This document shows, piece by piece, positions 1 to 11,255 of a stretch of DNA of 64,000 bases. The notes under the pieces were generated by a model. The model did no database searches and was not told the DNA's origin. It saw only the letters and a program-made list of their open reading frames with translations. Origin of the DNA: Ursus arctos (Eukaryota > Chordata > Mammalia > Carnivora > Ursidae); NCBI RefSeq assembly GCF_023065955.2, contig NW_026622985.1, forward strand, positions 72,839,931 to 72,903,930, written 5' to 3'. The number at the start of each line of letters is the position of its first letter. The stretch's first letter is position 1. A program made the position numbers and the translations under genes.

Positions 1-180
1 CAGTTAAGTGTCTAACTCTTCGTTTTGGCTCAGATAGTGATCTCAGCATTGTGAGATTGAGCCCTCCCTTGGGCTCTGTCCTGGGCATGGAGCCTGCTTA
101 AGATTCTCTCTCTGCTTCTGTCCCTTCCTCCCCTATGCCGCTCATGCTCTCACTCTCTCTCTCTAAAAAAAAAAAAAAAT
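1..180 (+). mobile_element. Can-SINE, 5' end cut by window edge
   Basis: This is a tRNA-derived carnivore SINE in forward orientation. The window opens inside the tRNA-like head ('cagttaagtgtctaactctt'). It continues through the body with 'gagcctgcttaagattctct' and a CT-rich stretch, and ends in a 15-A tail at 165-179. The first bases of the head lie outside the window, so neither the full length nor the upstream target-site duplication can be judged. SINEs of this kind are transcribed by RNA polymerase III and moved by L1 proteins. This copy has diverged from the younger copies near 35.6 and 62.0 kb. Confidence 0.88.
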
Positions 181-764
181 TTAAAGCAATCTGCATCATA
201 TTTTTCAAAGAAGAAGAAACAACAGAGACTATATATATTTAGCACTATTGTTTTATTGAAACTATTCCTGGAGGCAAGGATCTCTACTATTTATTTGGAG
301 ACTTATGATTTTTTAATATTTTTTTTCTGGTTCAGAGAAAAATAATCAAAAGAAGACAGCAACTTCTTTAACTTATTATTCATGCATCTCATAAATTTAA
401 TCTTCTAAATTTTATGATATTTGTATACAAAAAAACACTTTATATATATAGGAAATTTTAGGAATTGTGTGTTTTGGGCATGCTTTCCACTATCAGCCAT
501 GAATTTCAATAGAAAGTAAATATCACTGTATTGAAAATTGACTTAAATAGTTTCTATAACAGAACATTCTCAATTAAATTTTAGGATTTTTTTTTCCTCT
601 TTAAACCCTGCAGCTAACTTACTTTCAAAATTTAAATAGATGTGGAAGAAAAATGTATACAAAGATGGCTTAATAACAAATATGGAAACTAAAATGCTTA
701 TAAAATAATAATATCAAGACACTTAAATTAATGCTTAAAAAGAGTCCATTATATATAGTTTGGG
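181..764. other. Unassigned A+T-rich sequence
   Basis: No gene or repeat family is recognised. The sequence is A+T-rich with short A and T runs and a small 'tatatata' patch near 440-450. There is no long reading frame on either strand. Confidence 0.6.
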
Positions 765-850
765 TAGATAATATAGCACATACTACATGCCAGGTGCTAT
801 GCTGCGGGCTGGAAATTTAATAAGTAATGCTTATGCTGTGGACACAGTTA
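765..850 (-). repeat. Ancient L2/MIR-type fragment
   Basis: The phrase 'tactacatgccaggtgctat' is the decayed antisense form of the 3' region of ancient LINE2 elements, which on the other strand reads roughly 'agcacctggcatgtagta'. The fragment is short and has no recognisable ends. MIR3-like debris is an alternative. Confidence 0.45.
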
Positions 851-1289
851 AGAAGATTTTCTGCGAGAAAATGTGTATCCAGCTTGAATGAAAACGTATT
901 CTGTGGCGACATGAAATATTTCGAGTATTATTCTTTAACTCTAAAATATGGTCAGAATTTTTGCAGGTTAAAACCAAGAATCTAAACAAATTTTAAAGTT
1001 AAATCATTATTTCTCTCTAAGCCAGAAACGAGTTTATCATTTAATCAAACATTTCATATAATCTACTTGTTCTACATTATCCTTGACAAATAAAAATTCA
1101 TTCAAGTGGCAGTCTGTTTCATTGTTTTCAGGTACCTATGGAGCAAAATATTTACTTACAATGAGCCCAAACCTGCTGGTTGTCATCCTCAGGTGCTTGG
1201 GGGAGTGGCAGGGAGGATATAGATAGTTTTACTACGGAAATTTTAACCATTCTATCTACAGCACTCAATCATATGTTCATTTGCTTTTT

Positions 1290-1432
1290 TTTCCCCAATG
1301 TCTGTCTTTCCCATTGGAATACAATTTCCACAAGAATGAGGATTTTGTTTTAATTGACTGTTGTTTCCTAAGCAGTTAGAACTCTTTCCCAATGAAAAGT
1401 GTTCCATGAATACTGGATGAAAAAAAACAAAT
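1290..1432 (+). repeat. Ancient L2 3'-end fragment
   Basis: The order of motifs follows the L2 3' region in forward orientation: 'tgtctgtctttcccattgga', then 'ccacaagaatgaggattttg', then a decayed terminal part ('ccatgaatactggatgaa'). Divergence is high, as expected for this old family. The reading frame on the opposite strand across this stretch has no protein similarity I recognise. Confidence 0.5.
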
Positions 1433-2212
1433 ACAATATAATAGTTATAAAGTAGAGAGTGGCAGATGCTACTGATGAACCAGAGCATTTGCCTTGGGCC
1501 ATCTGAGGTCACCTGTCACTACAGACAGTTTCCAGCTAGCTAACTGCTTCTTAACCAGAGCCTGCATCTGTCTCCCTCCTCTGCCTGCGAGCTTACTCCC
1601 CAAATCAGATGCATTTCTGGAGTGAGAGCAACGCTCCACCAGTGCAGGGTGAGAGTTAGTAGAAATGCGCTAGAGTCTGCCTGGCGTCTGGTAAGACAGT
1701 CCTGGGGTTTGCTCCGTCCGCAAGGCTTTTCAGAGGGCCCCACCCCCAGGCAGGATTGAGTCTTAGTTGTTCTTGGGAGCAGCTTCCTCATTAATACACT
1801 CATCGTTGGCTTTTCTCTGTCCCACTTTCCCCACTGCTTTCCCTGTGCTTCTCAGGACTACACTTTGGAGAACCCAAACTATGGACACTTGAAAGTCATC
1901 AGTGATGGTATTTTCTCTGAGCATTACTTATTATTTCATCAAGTTGAAGTTAATGAGCAAGTGCATAAGAATTAACTGTTTTTATTTTGTTATTTGTCAG
2001 AATTAGGGAAAAAAACAAATTCAGGAGTCATTCAAATTATGCATCAAAATAATTTGGTCACTACTTACAAAGTACTAATAGATTTCAAATATGTTTTGCC
2101 CCAAAGGGTGTATTCATCCTTATGCTTTACATCAGTGCCTAGCTCCCTGCTGCTCCTAAGTACCCTGCGAGGTGTAAACTGTAGAAAAGAACCCCTCTTA
2201 TGCAAAGCATAG
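1433..2212. other. Unassigned sequence, locally less A+T-rich
   Basis: The part from about 1500 to 1800 is richer in G+C than its surroundings and includes 'gggccccacccccaggcagg'. I see no CpG clustering, exon-like frame, splice-flanked exon or family match. The 87-codon minus-strand frame at 1540-1803 has no recognisable domain. Confidence 0.5.
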
Positions 2213-2295
2213 GTCATCTCATTTCATCTTTCACAATTATCCTCCCTGGATCTTAAAAAATTATATTTCAAGATAAGTAGTTGAAACAGGGAGGA
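2213..2295 (-). repeat. Probable MIR fragment
   Basis: The pattern 'tctcatttcatctttcacaa', followed after about 45 bases by 'agttgaaacaggg', resembles the antisense end of MIR. That end reads as 'ctcatttaatcctcacaaca' and 'gaggaaactgagg' in better copies. Decay is heavy and the boundaries are approximate. Confidence 0.38.
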
Positions 2296-4666
2296 ATGAA
2301 ATCTTTTGTATATTATCGATGAGAATTTTTAGACTTTGTGTATAATCCTTCCAGATGTCATTTTGATTGTTTTCTAGTGAATTTTCAACTACATTCCATT
2401 TTTGAAATTCTCTTTTTGAAAAGATAAACTTTAAAAATGAAGCTGAAAAAAATTTGCAATAACTAGCTTTAACTTTAAATGAGAAACATCAAAACTGATA
2501 GGGCTTTCTACATTATTTACTTAGCAATGGTAATTTTTGATGTTTGACATATTTATTTTGTGTGATTTAGCAATATGTAAAGTGAAATCCATCCTTTTCA
2601 TTATCAAAAACATTACTACCTAACCTATGTGAGGAGAAAGTGAAAAAAAAAAAAAAAGACTCTACATTTGATGAGAGGGTTCCATCTTAGCTTCTCTCTG
2701 CGAATGTGCTATGTAAGAAGGTAGCATTAACATTACTATGCCTTGTTGCTAAAGCAAATGACCATAATGAGTTCCTTGGCGTTTAATAAGCCTCATAATT
2801 ACAGTGTTTGAAAAAACAGGCAAGTTTATTTCACTTTTATGTAATAGTTCTAAGTTAATAGTCAGCATTTACAAGACAATTCTGTTCTGCATAGACATTC
2901 AGAAACTTGGATATCTTCCACCTCATGGTGCAGCCACATCCCGCAAAGAATTTCCATTGTCTCGAAGCTGAATAACTATGGTCCCTAACTGTTCTGTCAG
3001 TGGAGAGGACAAGGCCACTGTCTTGAGGACTAAACATGGAAATGGAAAACATCACTTTTGCTCACATTCCATTGATAATTACTTAGGTAGACACACCTCA
3101 CTGCAAGGGAAGAGGGAAATATACTATTACCATGTTACCAGAAAGAGGGAAAGACACATTTTGGAAGACCACTCATTATTCCCTAAGCAAATGGTTAGGG
3201 CTTAGTCACTGTTAGGTATAAAAACATCTCTTGTAATTTTAGAATTCTTGAGATTGGCATTAGTTTAAAAGGCAATATGTGTAATATTCATTCCCATTGT
3301 GTTTGCTTAATAAATGTTGTTGACCAGTCTTATGAACAAGGATTTTAGTTTCTAATGTATAAATTAAATCTAGTTTATGACATGTTTTCATAAAATATTA
3401 ATGTAAAGCAATTAGTAACTTGTCACATTCAAAGAAGTTTAGTAGCAAAATGTCTCATGTAGGCATGTCTAACTATTTGAGCCCAGATTCATTTCAAAAT
3501 TATTACAGACCCATTCTGATTCATAACACTGCTAGATTTTTGCCAAAGCTGAAATATAGCAATTGCAATCATTGCACACATTCTTCTTTGATGATAAAAT
3601 TCATGGCACCAAGCAGGTAGGCAAGGGCAGCTTCATGTTTTTTCAATGAGCTTATGTGTACATTAATAACATAATAAATAAATAATCCTCAAACCCTCTC
3701 TATTGCTACCCCTTAGAGAGCAGAAAATATCAATAATTTTATCTTCCAACACATCCAAGCTATAGTTGGAGAAATTGATAAGCCAAATGCACAACATTGT
3801 TAGGAACATTTGCACTTTAAATATTCATCACTATAATTATAATCATTTAATAATAATTGTCTCAGCTTTGTGTTTCAGAAACATCAAGCTTCTTTGCGTT
3901 GTTCTATTGTGTAGAGATTGAAAACTGTATATTTAAAATTGATGATTTGAGTTGTATACAAGACTATAGCATTAATTTTATAAAGCAGAAAACCAGAATG
4001 AGTCAACTCAAAGCTGGATGGTGTCATCCAGCTTCATGAAATAATTTTTTAGTACTACTTATTTTTGAAATAAAGTAGACCTAATAGTAAAGACATAAAA
4101 AATACAAAGGTGTTTATCTACTCTACTCGGTGTGTAGATTGTATTATTTATTCATGATATTTCCTCTTGTCCTCACTCTTGCCATGGTTTAATGTGGGGG
4201 AAAAATCTACTTTCCCACTGGCCTTTGCCTTAGCCAGGTAATTTTTTTTTTTTTTTTTTTGACCAGTGGAATGCAAATAGAACAGAGTTTGCCATTACTG
4301 AGCAGAGGTATGTAGAGACATTGTGTGTTTCCATTCGCCACCCTGAGAACACATCTCACATAAGATATGCTCCTTTATCCTATCCCAAAGTGAGGAAACT
4401 CTCACATGGAGCTATGTTTCTCCCAGCTTGCCTCCTACATCCTAGTCCAGCAAAGATAAACCCAGTAGAGCTCTGAAGAGTCACAGTAAACTCTCAGACG
4501 CTGAAGTAAGACATAAATGCAAGCCATTGTAAACAACAGAGTTGCCGGTTGAATGTTATGAATAATTACAACAAAACCAGACTTAAGAAAGTGACACCGG
4601 ATGTGGAATGTTGCCATAACAAAACCTCAACAGTGTGGCATTGGCATTAGAGATACATGGTGGTCG
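2296..4666. other. Unassigned A+T-rich sequence with poly-A/poly-T tracts
   Basis: A 16-A run at 2642-2657 and a 19-T run at 4242-4260 may be tails of retroelements too decayed to name. A short hairpin at 4011-4034 is listed separately. The short reading frames here (75 codons or fewer) have no recognisable similarity. The part from about 4390 to 4660, together with the duplicated unit that follows, could be one old dispersed repeat, but I cannot name it. Confidence 0.5.
4011..4034. repeat. Perfect 10-bp inverted repeat (hairpin)
   Basis: 'aagctggatg' is followed by the 4-base loop 'gtgt' and then by its exact reverse complement 'catccagctt'. The pairing does not extend outward (A at 4010 faces C at 4035). 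There is no T-run after it that would suggest a polymerase III terminator. It may be a relic of a DNA transposon end or simply chance. Confidence 0.6.
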
Positions 4667-5036
4667 GCCATTAGGCTGCTGTTATAGACAGAAAATATTC
4701 AACCCATGTATAATAGTGGAACAAAATTTGATGAAACTGTAACCTGAAATAACTTTGGGGTAGAATGTCCCTCATAAATTCCTGAATGAGGGCACAGAAG
4801 TTCCTTGAGCTGAGATGATTTATGCTAGTTCTGAGCAGAAACAATAAGAGGCATTGCATGTTTCTATTTACTCCTCTTGCTCTCTTCCTCTTTCATGAAA
4901 CCCCATGTCCCAGAGGAGAGGTGCTCCTTCAGTTTGTGTCCTAGAATGAGAAGACATGTGGCTCAGACTTAATCCTAACACTTAGTCTGTGGCCAATCAC
5001 AGCTAAATCTAGCAGAGATAATCTCAGCAAATCACA
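4667..5036. repeat. 370-bp tandem duplication, copy 1
   Basis: Copy 1 runs directly into copy 2 with a period of exactly 370 bases, and I found no mismatch between them when comparing base by base. The unit starts 'gccattaggctgctgttat' and ends 'cagcaaatcaca'. It contains a 62-codon minus-strand frame, which appears twice only because of the duplication and has no known similarity. The unit itself is not a recognised repeat family. Confidence 0.95.
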
Positions 5037-5407
5037 GCCATTAGGCTGCTGTTATAGACAGAAAATATTCAACCCATGTATAATAGTGGAACAAAATTTG
5101 ATGAAACTGTAACCTGAAATAACTTTGGGGTAGAATGTCCCTCATAAATTCCTGAATGAGGGCACAGAAGTTCCTTGAGCTGAGATGATTTATGCTAGTT
5201 CTGAGCAGAAACAATAAGAGGCATTGCATGTTTCTATTTACTCCTCTTGCTCTCTTCCTCTTTCATGAAACCCCATGTCCCAGAGGAGAGGTGCTCCTTC
5301 AGTTTGTGTCCTAGAATGAGAAGACATGTGGCTCAGACTTAATCCTAACACTTAGTCTGTGGCCAATCACAGCTAAATCTAGCAGAGATAATCTCAGCAA
5401 ATCACAG
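5037..5407. repeat. 370-bp tandem duplication, copy 2
   Basis: Second, identical copy of the unit at 4667-5036. After 'atcacag' the sequence leaves the repeat and continues 'tagatagctcag'. The inner junction ('atcacagccatt') shows at most one base of microhomology between the two breakpoints ('cacag' from the end, 'gccatt' from the start). Confidence 0.95.
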
Positions 5408-5787
5408 TAGATAGCTCAGTAGAGAAGCAGCCAAAAATGCATAGATCTGGGAGTGACTAACAAACCTTTGTTGCTGTCACTCACTGGGTTGCAAGGTTAT
5501 TATACATATATGACATGGCAGGTATAGATAATTACGTTTTCACGTTCACTGCCAGAAATATATTGTTTGTCATTAAAATATTTTGAAAACAAATATTTCG
5601 GGTTTTTTTTCTTTTCTACAATAATATTTACAAGTATTAATGAAATGGTTGTATTGATAATCCATCTAAATGTTTGTCCTTTTATAAAAAGTTTTGTGTT
5701 ATATTGCTGCCCTACATTTTAGAATCTTTGTACAGATAAGTAATTTTTTTTTTTTTTTAGGTACTAGTTCACCTCATAGTTTTGTCT
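5408..5787. other. Unassigned A+T-rich sequence
   Basis: No gene or named repeat is seen. A 15-T run at about 5745-5758 could be the remnant tail of an older minus-strand insertion. Confidence 0.5.
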
Positions 5788-5884
5788 GGGATATCACTTT
5801 AGATTCTTTTTTTTTTTTAAAATAATAATTTTTTTATGTTATGTTAGTCACCATATAGTACATGGGATATCACTTTAGATTCTT
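5788..5884 (-). mobile_element. 55-bp 5'-truncated L1 insertion with 21-bp target-site duplication
   Basis: The 21 bases 'gggatatcactttagattct' plus T occur at 5788-5808 and again, without change, at 5864-5884. Between them lie 55 bases: a T-run (the poly-A tail of a minus-strand insertion), an A/T tract, and 'atgttagtcaccatatagta'. That last piece is the antisense of the L1 3' terminus in carnivores, and the same terminus is seen at 15940-16050. Target-site duplications of this length are the signature of L1 endonuclease-primed insertion. The element was therefore cut off almost at its 3' end, and the perfect duplication suggests it is not very old. Confidence 0.85.
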
Positions 5885-6363
5885 GAAGGGAAAAATTGTC
5901 GGTTTCAATCAGCAGTTGAGCCAATTAAAAAAAATAATTTCTGCCAAATTAGCTGGTGTTCGAATTGCATATAATATTGTCATTAAAGGAACACATCAAT
6001 AATTTACTTAGAGATAATGTTTCAGCAGGCAATGTTTAAAAGAATTTAGACTAATGAATTACAAAATCATTCACAAAATCATTCATTGTCTATAGAAGAT
6101 TTCTTCAATAATTTATCTGATGTTCAGATTTTAGATTTGTAATTACAGGGTTTTAAAAGCTACTACAATCAAGCTATATGCATCAGTAGCTTTCCAAACA
6201 AATAAAATATTGTATACTAAATCAGACTTTCCATGATGAATCAAAAGGTAAATTTATTTCAAAAATGAATGTATTTGTAGCTAATATGCAGTATTTTGAT
6301 CTAAATTTCAGGCTAAAAAAAAAGTTGGTAATAAGGAGAAGGGAATATAATAATAGTTTTGAT
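5885..6363. other. Unassigned A+T-rich sequence
   Basis: Nothing is recognised. The sequence is A+T-rich with short direct repeats such as 'acaaaatcattca' near 6060-6085. Confidence 0.5.
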
Positions 6364-6990
6364 GTGAGCAGACGGAGTCTGAGAACCCAGGGGAGGTTCC
6401 CACAGGACCAGCCAAGAGGGTCCTTGGCTTCGTGCAGGATAGAAATCAAATGTAAGCCAGAGAAACTGAAAACAGAGGTTATTGCATGGTGTAAGTGACA
6501 GCTATAGCAGACGGAATGTCTAGAAGACTTGGAAAGGAAAGGAGAATGAGTCTCGTTGTTGCTTGGAGCTAAGGGTTTATATAAGAAAAGAGTCTAGGGT
6601 ACATGCTCCTCCAGAATCCAGGGTAGGGTCCAACCAAAGGCAAGGGTCAAGTGAACAATAGATGTTATTCCATAGATAATCAAAGGCAGGGGTATTGATG
6701 CTGGTGTTAACACAGGTTGGTTTGAAGCAAATGTCTTGGAATGTGTTTGGGATCTGGCTCTTCTTAGGTGTTATTATGTGTTTGGGGCCTAGGACACAAC
6801 TCAGAAAATGATTCACTTTCTTGCTTCCCCCTTGAGGTGGGAACATAGCTTCTTTGGCCTATTCGGAGGCAAAATATGGAACATGAGTAAATGGGGCCTG
6901 GCAGAAAAACAGCAGAGAGGGAGGCTTTCTAAAATGGAGTTCCTTCAGCCTCCCTATTCAACTCTTTCTTGTAAAATGATCTCTGAATAA
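6364..6990 (-). mobile_element. Probable solo LTR, gammaretrovirus-like (ERV1) class
   Basis: Read on the minus strand, the block has the order of a retroviral LTR. 'actccattttagaaagcc' lies near its 5' side. A TATA-like box ('tatataaaccc') follows at about 6576-6588. A weak polyadenylation-like 'aataa' sits at about 6476-6482. A U5-like segment contains 'gcacgaagccaagg' and ends near 'gggttctcagactccg', next to a terminal 'ca' at 6364-6365. This layout is typical of ERV1-class LTRs. No gag, pol or env remains on either side, so it is a solitary LTR. The exact 5' boundary and a 4-6 bp target duplication could not be fixed by eye. The minus-strand frame of 89 codons inside it is incidental. 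Confidence 0.6.
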
Positions 6991-9874
6991 CTTCCGTGTC
7001 CGTTTTGAATAACCTGGTGTTCCTGAAGGTGATTTTGTTCTTATGTCATCGCTATACTGAGTCAATTCAGTACCCCTCTCACTTATAAAATATTAGATTT
7101 AAATCCCAATCTATTACTTATCAGTTTTGCAAAGTGAAAAAAATTCATTTTTGTCTTATTTCCTCATTAAAATGTGGACAATAATGTTCTCATTTAGTTA
7201 TTATAAGTAAAATTTCTTAAAACAGAGTAGTATAGAATAAGTCTATAAATGTTTGTGCATTTCCACTTCACTGAGAAATCCCCATCTCATCCCTGTGTAA
7301 TCACCTACATTGTTTCCAGAAGTCTTATTTATTCTTAAACATAATTTTCTCTTCATCCTTAGCATTGCCTATGGGGAGTAGACAAAATATTCCGGTATAC
7401 ATACAGGTTACAGTTCTCAACATTTGTATATGTAGCTGTATTCTTAGAGAATTATACATGGATATGTATGTGTATGTGCCTAAGTGCATTTATCAACACG
7501 TTCATATTAGTATAAAAGAGGGAAAAGAATATACTTTGTAATAGATATAGCTCTGTGGGAATACAAATGATAAATAACAATAATGTATGGCTTTTAATTC
7601 ATTTTTAAATGACCTTTCTCAAATTTAAGTGAATCAAGTCAAATTCTTTAATTTGCAAATAATTTTTTTAATTTGACAATAATTAAAACTCAAGTTTCTG
7701 ACAAGAGACCATTTATTGGGCTGTAACAATAAAAATGAACACCAGCATTTATTAGACCCTGAGTCTTTTCTCTGGGAGGAACTGTCTTGCCCATTGGTTG
7801 TCATGAATGCTTTTTGGCCATAGCTGATATGAATGAGTAGCTTAAGGCACTCCATCCTTGGTATTGTGCTCCCTTTAAATCCTGTCTAAATGATTCCAAA
7901 AGCCAGTGGTGTGTTTACAGTTCGACATCATGGTTTCTTTACTAATAAGATCCCTTCACAAATTTACTAGACATTTCATTCATCACTAACCACATGCAAA
8001 GTGTTCCCCATCATATGTCTTAAATCTGCATTATTTTTAGCTGCTTGGCTCCCATGTGCCTTGCCTCAATTCAGTTCTCAAATTCGAGCACTTTCTTGTA
8101 CTCCCTCCCTCCCACTCTCTTCTCTCTTTCTTTTTTACACATTGTTCAATAGAGAGATTTTACCAAAAACTTTGGTTCTTCTATTCCATTATTTAGAGTT
8201 AGAATCAGTGGCTTCAGCTTGAAAGACCTTTACCTCTTCATCTATGACAGCCAACTGGCCAGTTTGTTCATGTATTAACCTATCTCTTATGACATGGGTT
8301 TTAAATCCAGCCCACGGAAGCCAACACAACCTAACGAGGTTTCGTATTCTAAGTGCTATTCTAGCTTCTCCCCCAGAGCAGCTGACCCAGCAAATACATG
8401 GTGGGTTTTTTTTTTCCTTCCTTATTGCAGATGGTGATTAAGTAAATCTTTTGCTGTTACAAACATGGATTACTGTTTTTAAAATCTCCAGTATTAGTTT
8501 TCTCACTTTTTGCCATGCAGCTGTTAAGTCAATGCCACATATTTTTGGGTTTTGCAAAGGCAGAACCCTGCTTCAAAAACTCACTTTTTGTGTTAGTTAG
8601 GATGCTAATTTTCTATATTGTTAGGAGCTATATTTAATAATGAGAAAGGAAAACTATCCATCCCATAGCCTTCTTCCTAGTATTTCAAAGAAGTCAAAAA
8701 GGATGTTCAGGAAACCAATTATTTTATGGTAAATATGTAAAAAATGCAAAATAGGAAAGGCAACTTGAGAAGCAATGGGAAAGAAATATAGTAAAGGTGA
8801 CATCCCATTTAAAAAAGGAGAGAAATTTTTTAAAAAGTTAGCCCTTTGAAAATACCTGCATTGCACTTTTTAAAATTATGAATTGGGTGTTATGCTTAAA
8901 TAACTAAATCTTCCTCCAGATACCAAAAAGGCAGATGAAAAAAAGCCTTCAAACAGAACAAATTGTTTCCTTAGTATTAATCCAGCATCTTCAGAGAGTA
9001 CTGATTTTTTAGATGAATAATAAGTAACAAAGAAGTTGTTTAGAAATGGCTAGTGGTACCATTCCCTGTGAATCAAATAAGGATAGAAACATTAGCTATA
9101 GGGTATATATGCATAGTTGTATATATAACATGGGATTAATTAAAGACATGTAGGCATTATTTGAGGGTGGAGAGAGGCAAGTTTGAGTTAGGACCCCCTA
9201 AATATAAACAGAGTGGGGAAAAGGAAATTACTTTGTTAAAGAAATGAGCTTCAAGAAATTGATTTTTACTAATGATAACAAATAGAAATGTTCTCAGGAA
9301 AGCAAGTTCAAAAGGTAAATGAGTCCAGGAAATCATAATGCCAACTTTCGGAAATAATTTCAACTGTATTTTCTAAATGTTTATATAGAATAAGAAAAGG
9401 ACTAAAAATAGACCATCTAAACTCATAGCTACATAATAATGTGAAATTTAAATCCGCTAACATGGAAATAGGAAAAGAACAATCAGGACAAAGGTAGTTC
9501 AAAGATATACTTCTAGAATACAAAACAGAAGAACAAACTTTAAGATATATTTTGTATTTAGGAAGAGATAACCAAAATAAAGCATCAGTACTGTATTTTA
9601 AAGTAAATGAAATACACTTGATACTAATGATAGCAATTAAAGTGTATAATCCTTTTAATATTTTATATACATTTTGTTTATTTTTCCATTGGTAACAGTG
9701 ATACATGCAATATGGAAAATCGAGCTGCTATCTTAACCCTGCCCCCACCTTTATTTATTTACCAATAAAACACTTTTAAACATAAAGTAATGGCAGTACT
9801 ATTTTATATGGAACTTTGGTAAGCCCACATACTTTTTCTTCTTTTATTGAAGTTTATTTACTGGCTTGACATAT
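6991..9874. other. Unassigned A+T-rich sequence
   Basis: This is nearly 3 kb without a recognised gene or repeat. A pyrimidine-rich patch lies near 8100-8135 ('ctccctccctcccactctct'). The longest frame is 132 codons on the minus strand (9308-9706). It is rich in Ile, Leu, Ser, Tyr and Phe as expected from A+T-rich noise, with no recognisable domain, signal sequence plus domain, or nearby exon signals. Confidence 0.5.
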
Positions 9875-9940
9875 ATAGAGAGAGACAGAGAGAAAGAGAG
9901 AGAGAAAGAGTATGTGTATGTATGTATGTGTGTGTGTGTT
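9875..9940. repeat. Simple repeat: (AG)n-rich then (TATG/TG)n
   Basis: 'agagagagacagagagaaag' leads into 'tatgtgtatgtatgtatgtg' and a short GT run. The AG-rich part preceded by 'tttatttactgg' resembles the antisense tail and CT-rich region of a decayed Can-SINE, but the tRNA-like head is missing. Confidence 0.75.
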
Positions 9941-10189
9941 TCTAATTCCAAAAACTGTTTTTTACTATTTTATTGTGCCACAGAAAATTTATATATAATT
10001 TATTTACAAACTTACAAAAAATTAAGTCTTTAGGATGTTAACTAGTCGATCAAAAGACATGGTACGTTTTTTTTAATTTTTTATGTAATTTTATCCCAGG
10101 ATACCATTTTTTTGTCTTTTCCATTTTATATTTTTGTGGCTGAGATAATTGTAGATTTACATGCAATCATAAAAAGTTTTTTTTTAAGC

Positions 10190-11255
10190 TATTGATATCA
10201 ATGTGATCTTTTTATCATTAGCCTATTGATGTGGCACATTACTTTAATTGAATTCTGATTGTTAAACCTGCCTTCCATAGCTAGGATATCCAACTCAGTT
10301 GTAGAGTATAATACTTCAATATATTATTGGATTTTATTTGCTAATATTTTATTGAGAGCTTCTGCATCTATATTAAAGAAACGTATTGATCTGTAGTTTT
10401 TTTTGTAATGCATTTATCTGCTCTGGTTATAAATTAGTCATCAAATTATTTAATAGATATAAGTCCATTCTTATCATTGATTTCTCCTTGTTTGAGTTTT
10501 GGTTTGTGCTTTTCAATTATTCTATTTCATCTACATTATTAAATTTGAGGGCATGGAGCTATCTGTATTATTCTATTATAATCCTTTTAAGTTCCATGAG
10601 ATCAGAAGTGATGACACTCTCTCATTTTTGATATTTGTGATTTATGTCTTCATCTTGGTTAGACTGTCTATGGGTTTTTCAATTTCATTAATCTTTTCAA
10701 AGAACTAGCTTTTGGTTTTGTTGATTTTCCTCATTATTTTCTTGTTTTCAATTTTATCTATTACTTCTGTCATTTTTATTATGTCTTCCCTTCTGTTTGC
10801 TTTAGATTTAAAATTGTTCTTGTGCTCTCATTTCTTGAGGGGGAAGTTTAGGTTGTTGATTTTGGATCTTTTTTTCCATATATACATTCAGTGATATAAA
10901 TTTCCCTCTAAGCACTGCTTTTGCTGCGTCGCACAAATATCTTTAAGATATCTTTACGTTTTTATTATATTCAAAATATTTTCTTACGAGAATTTTTCAT
11001 TGAATCAGGTATTATATTAGAAATGTGTTGTTTAATCTCCAAATATTTTGGGATTTTCCAGCTGTCTTTATATTATTGATTTCTAGTTAAAATCCAGTTC
11101 TGAGGACATCCTTTGTATGATTTCTGTTCTTTTAAGTTCATTGAACTATGTTTTATGGTGTGGAATGTGGTCTGTCATGGTGAATGTTCCATATGAACTT
11201 GAGAATAATGTGTTCTTTGCTGTTGTTGGATGGGCCTTTCCATAAATGTCATGTT
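10190..11255 (-). mobile_element. Old L1 fragment, ORF2 region, antisense
   Basis: The plus strand reads as the antisense of L1 ORF2. 'agcttctgcatctatatt' (antisense of the reverse-transcriptase segment ILNKIL...) lies near 10357-10375. 'ttcaaagaactagcttttgg' lies at 10696-10715, and 'cttttgctgcgtcgcaca' near 10918-10936. 'gagaataatgtgttctttgc' follows at 11201-11220. L1 ORF2 encodes the endonuclease and reverse transcriptase used for target-primed insertion; this copy is riddled with stops and indels. The short plus-strand frames of 60-81 codons in this block are shadows of antisense L1. The divergence fits an ancient L1M subfamily. Confidence 0.8.

Noticed and set aside
4671..5229. Two identical 62-codon frames suggesting a duplicated small gene
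   Set aside because: The whole 370 bases, not just the frame, are duplicated without change, so identity of the frames says nothing about selection on a protein.
9308..9706. The longest open frame in the window (132 codons, minus strand)
   Set aside because: Its composition is that of A+T-rich noise, no domain is recognisable, and no exon signals or homologous flanks are seen. A frame this long is expected by chance in 64 kb of six-frame sequence.
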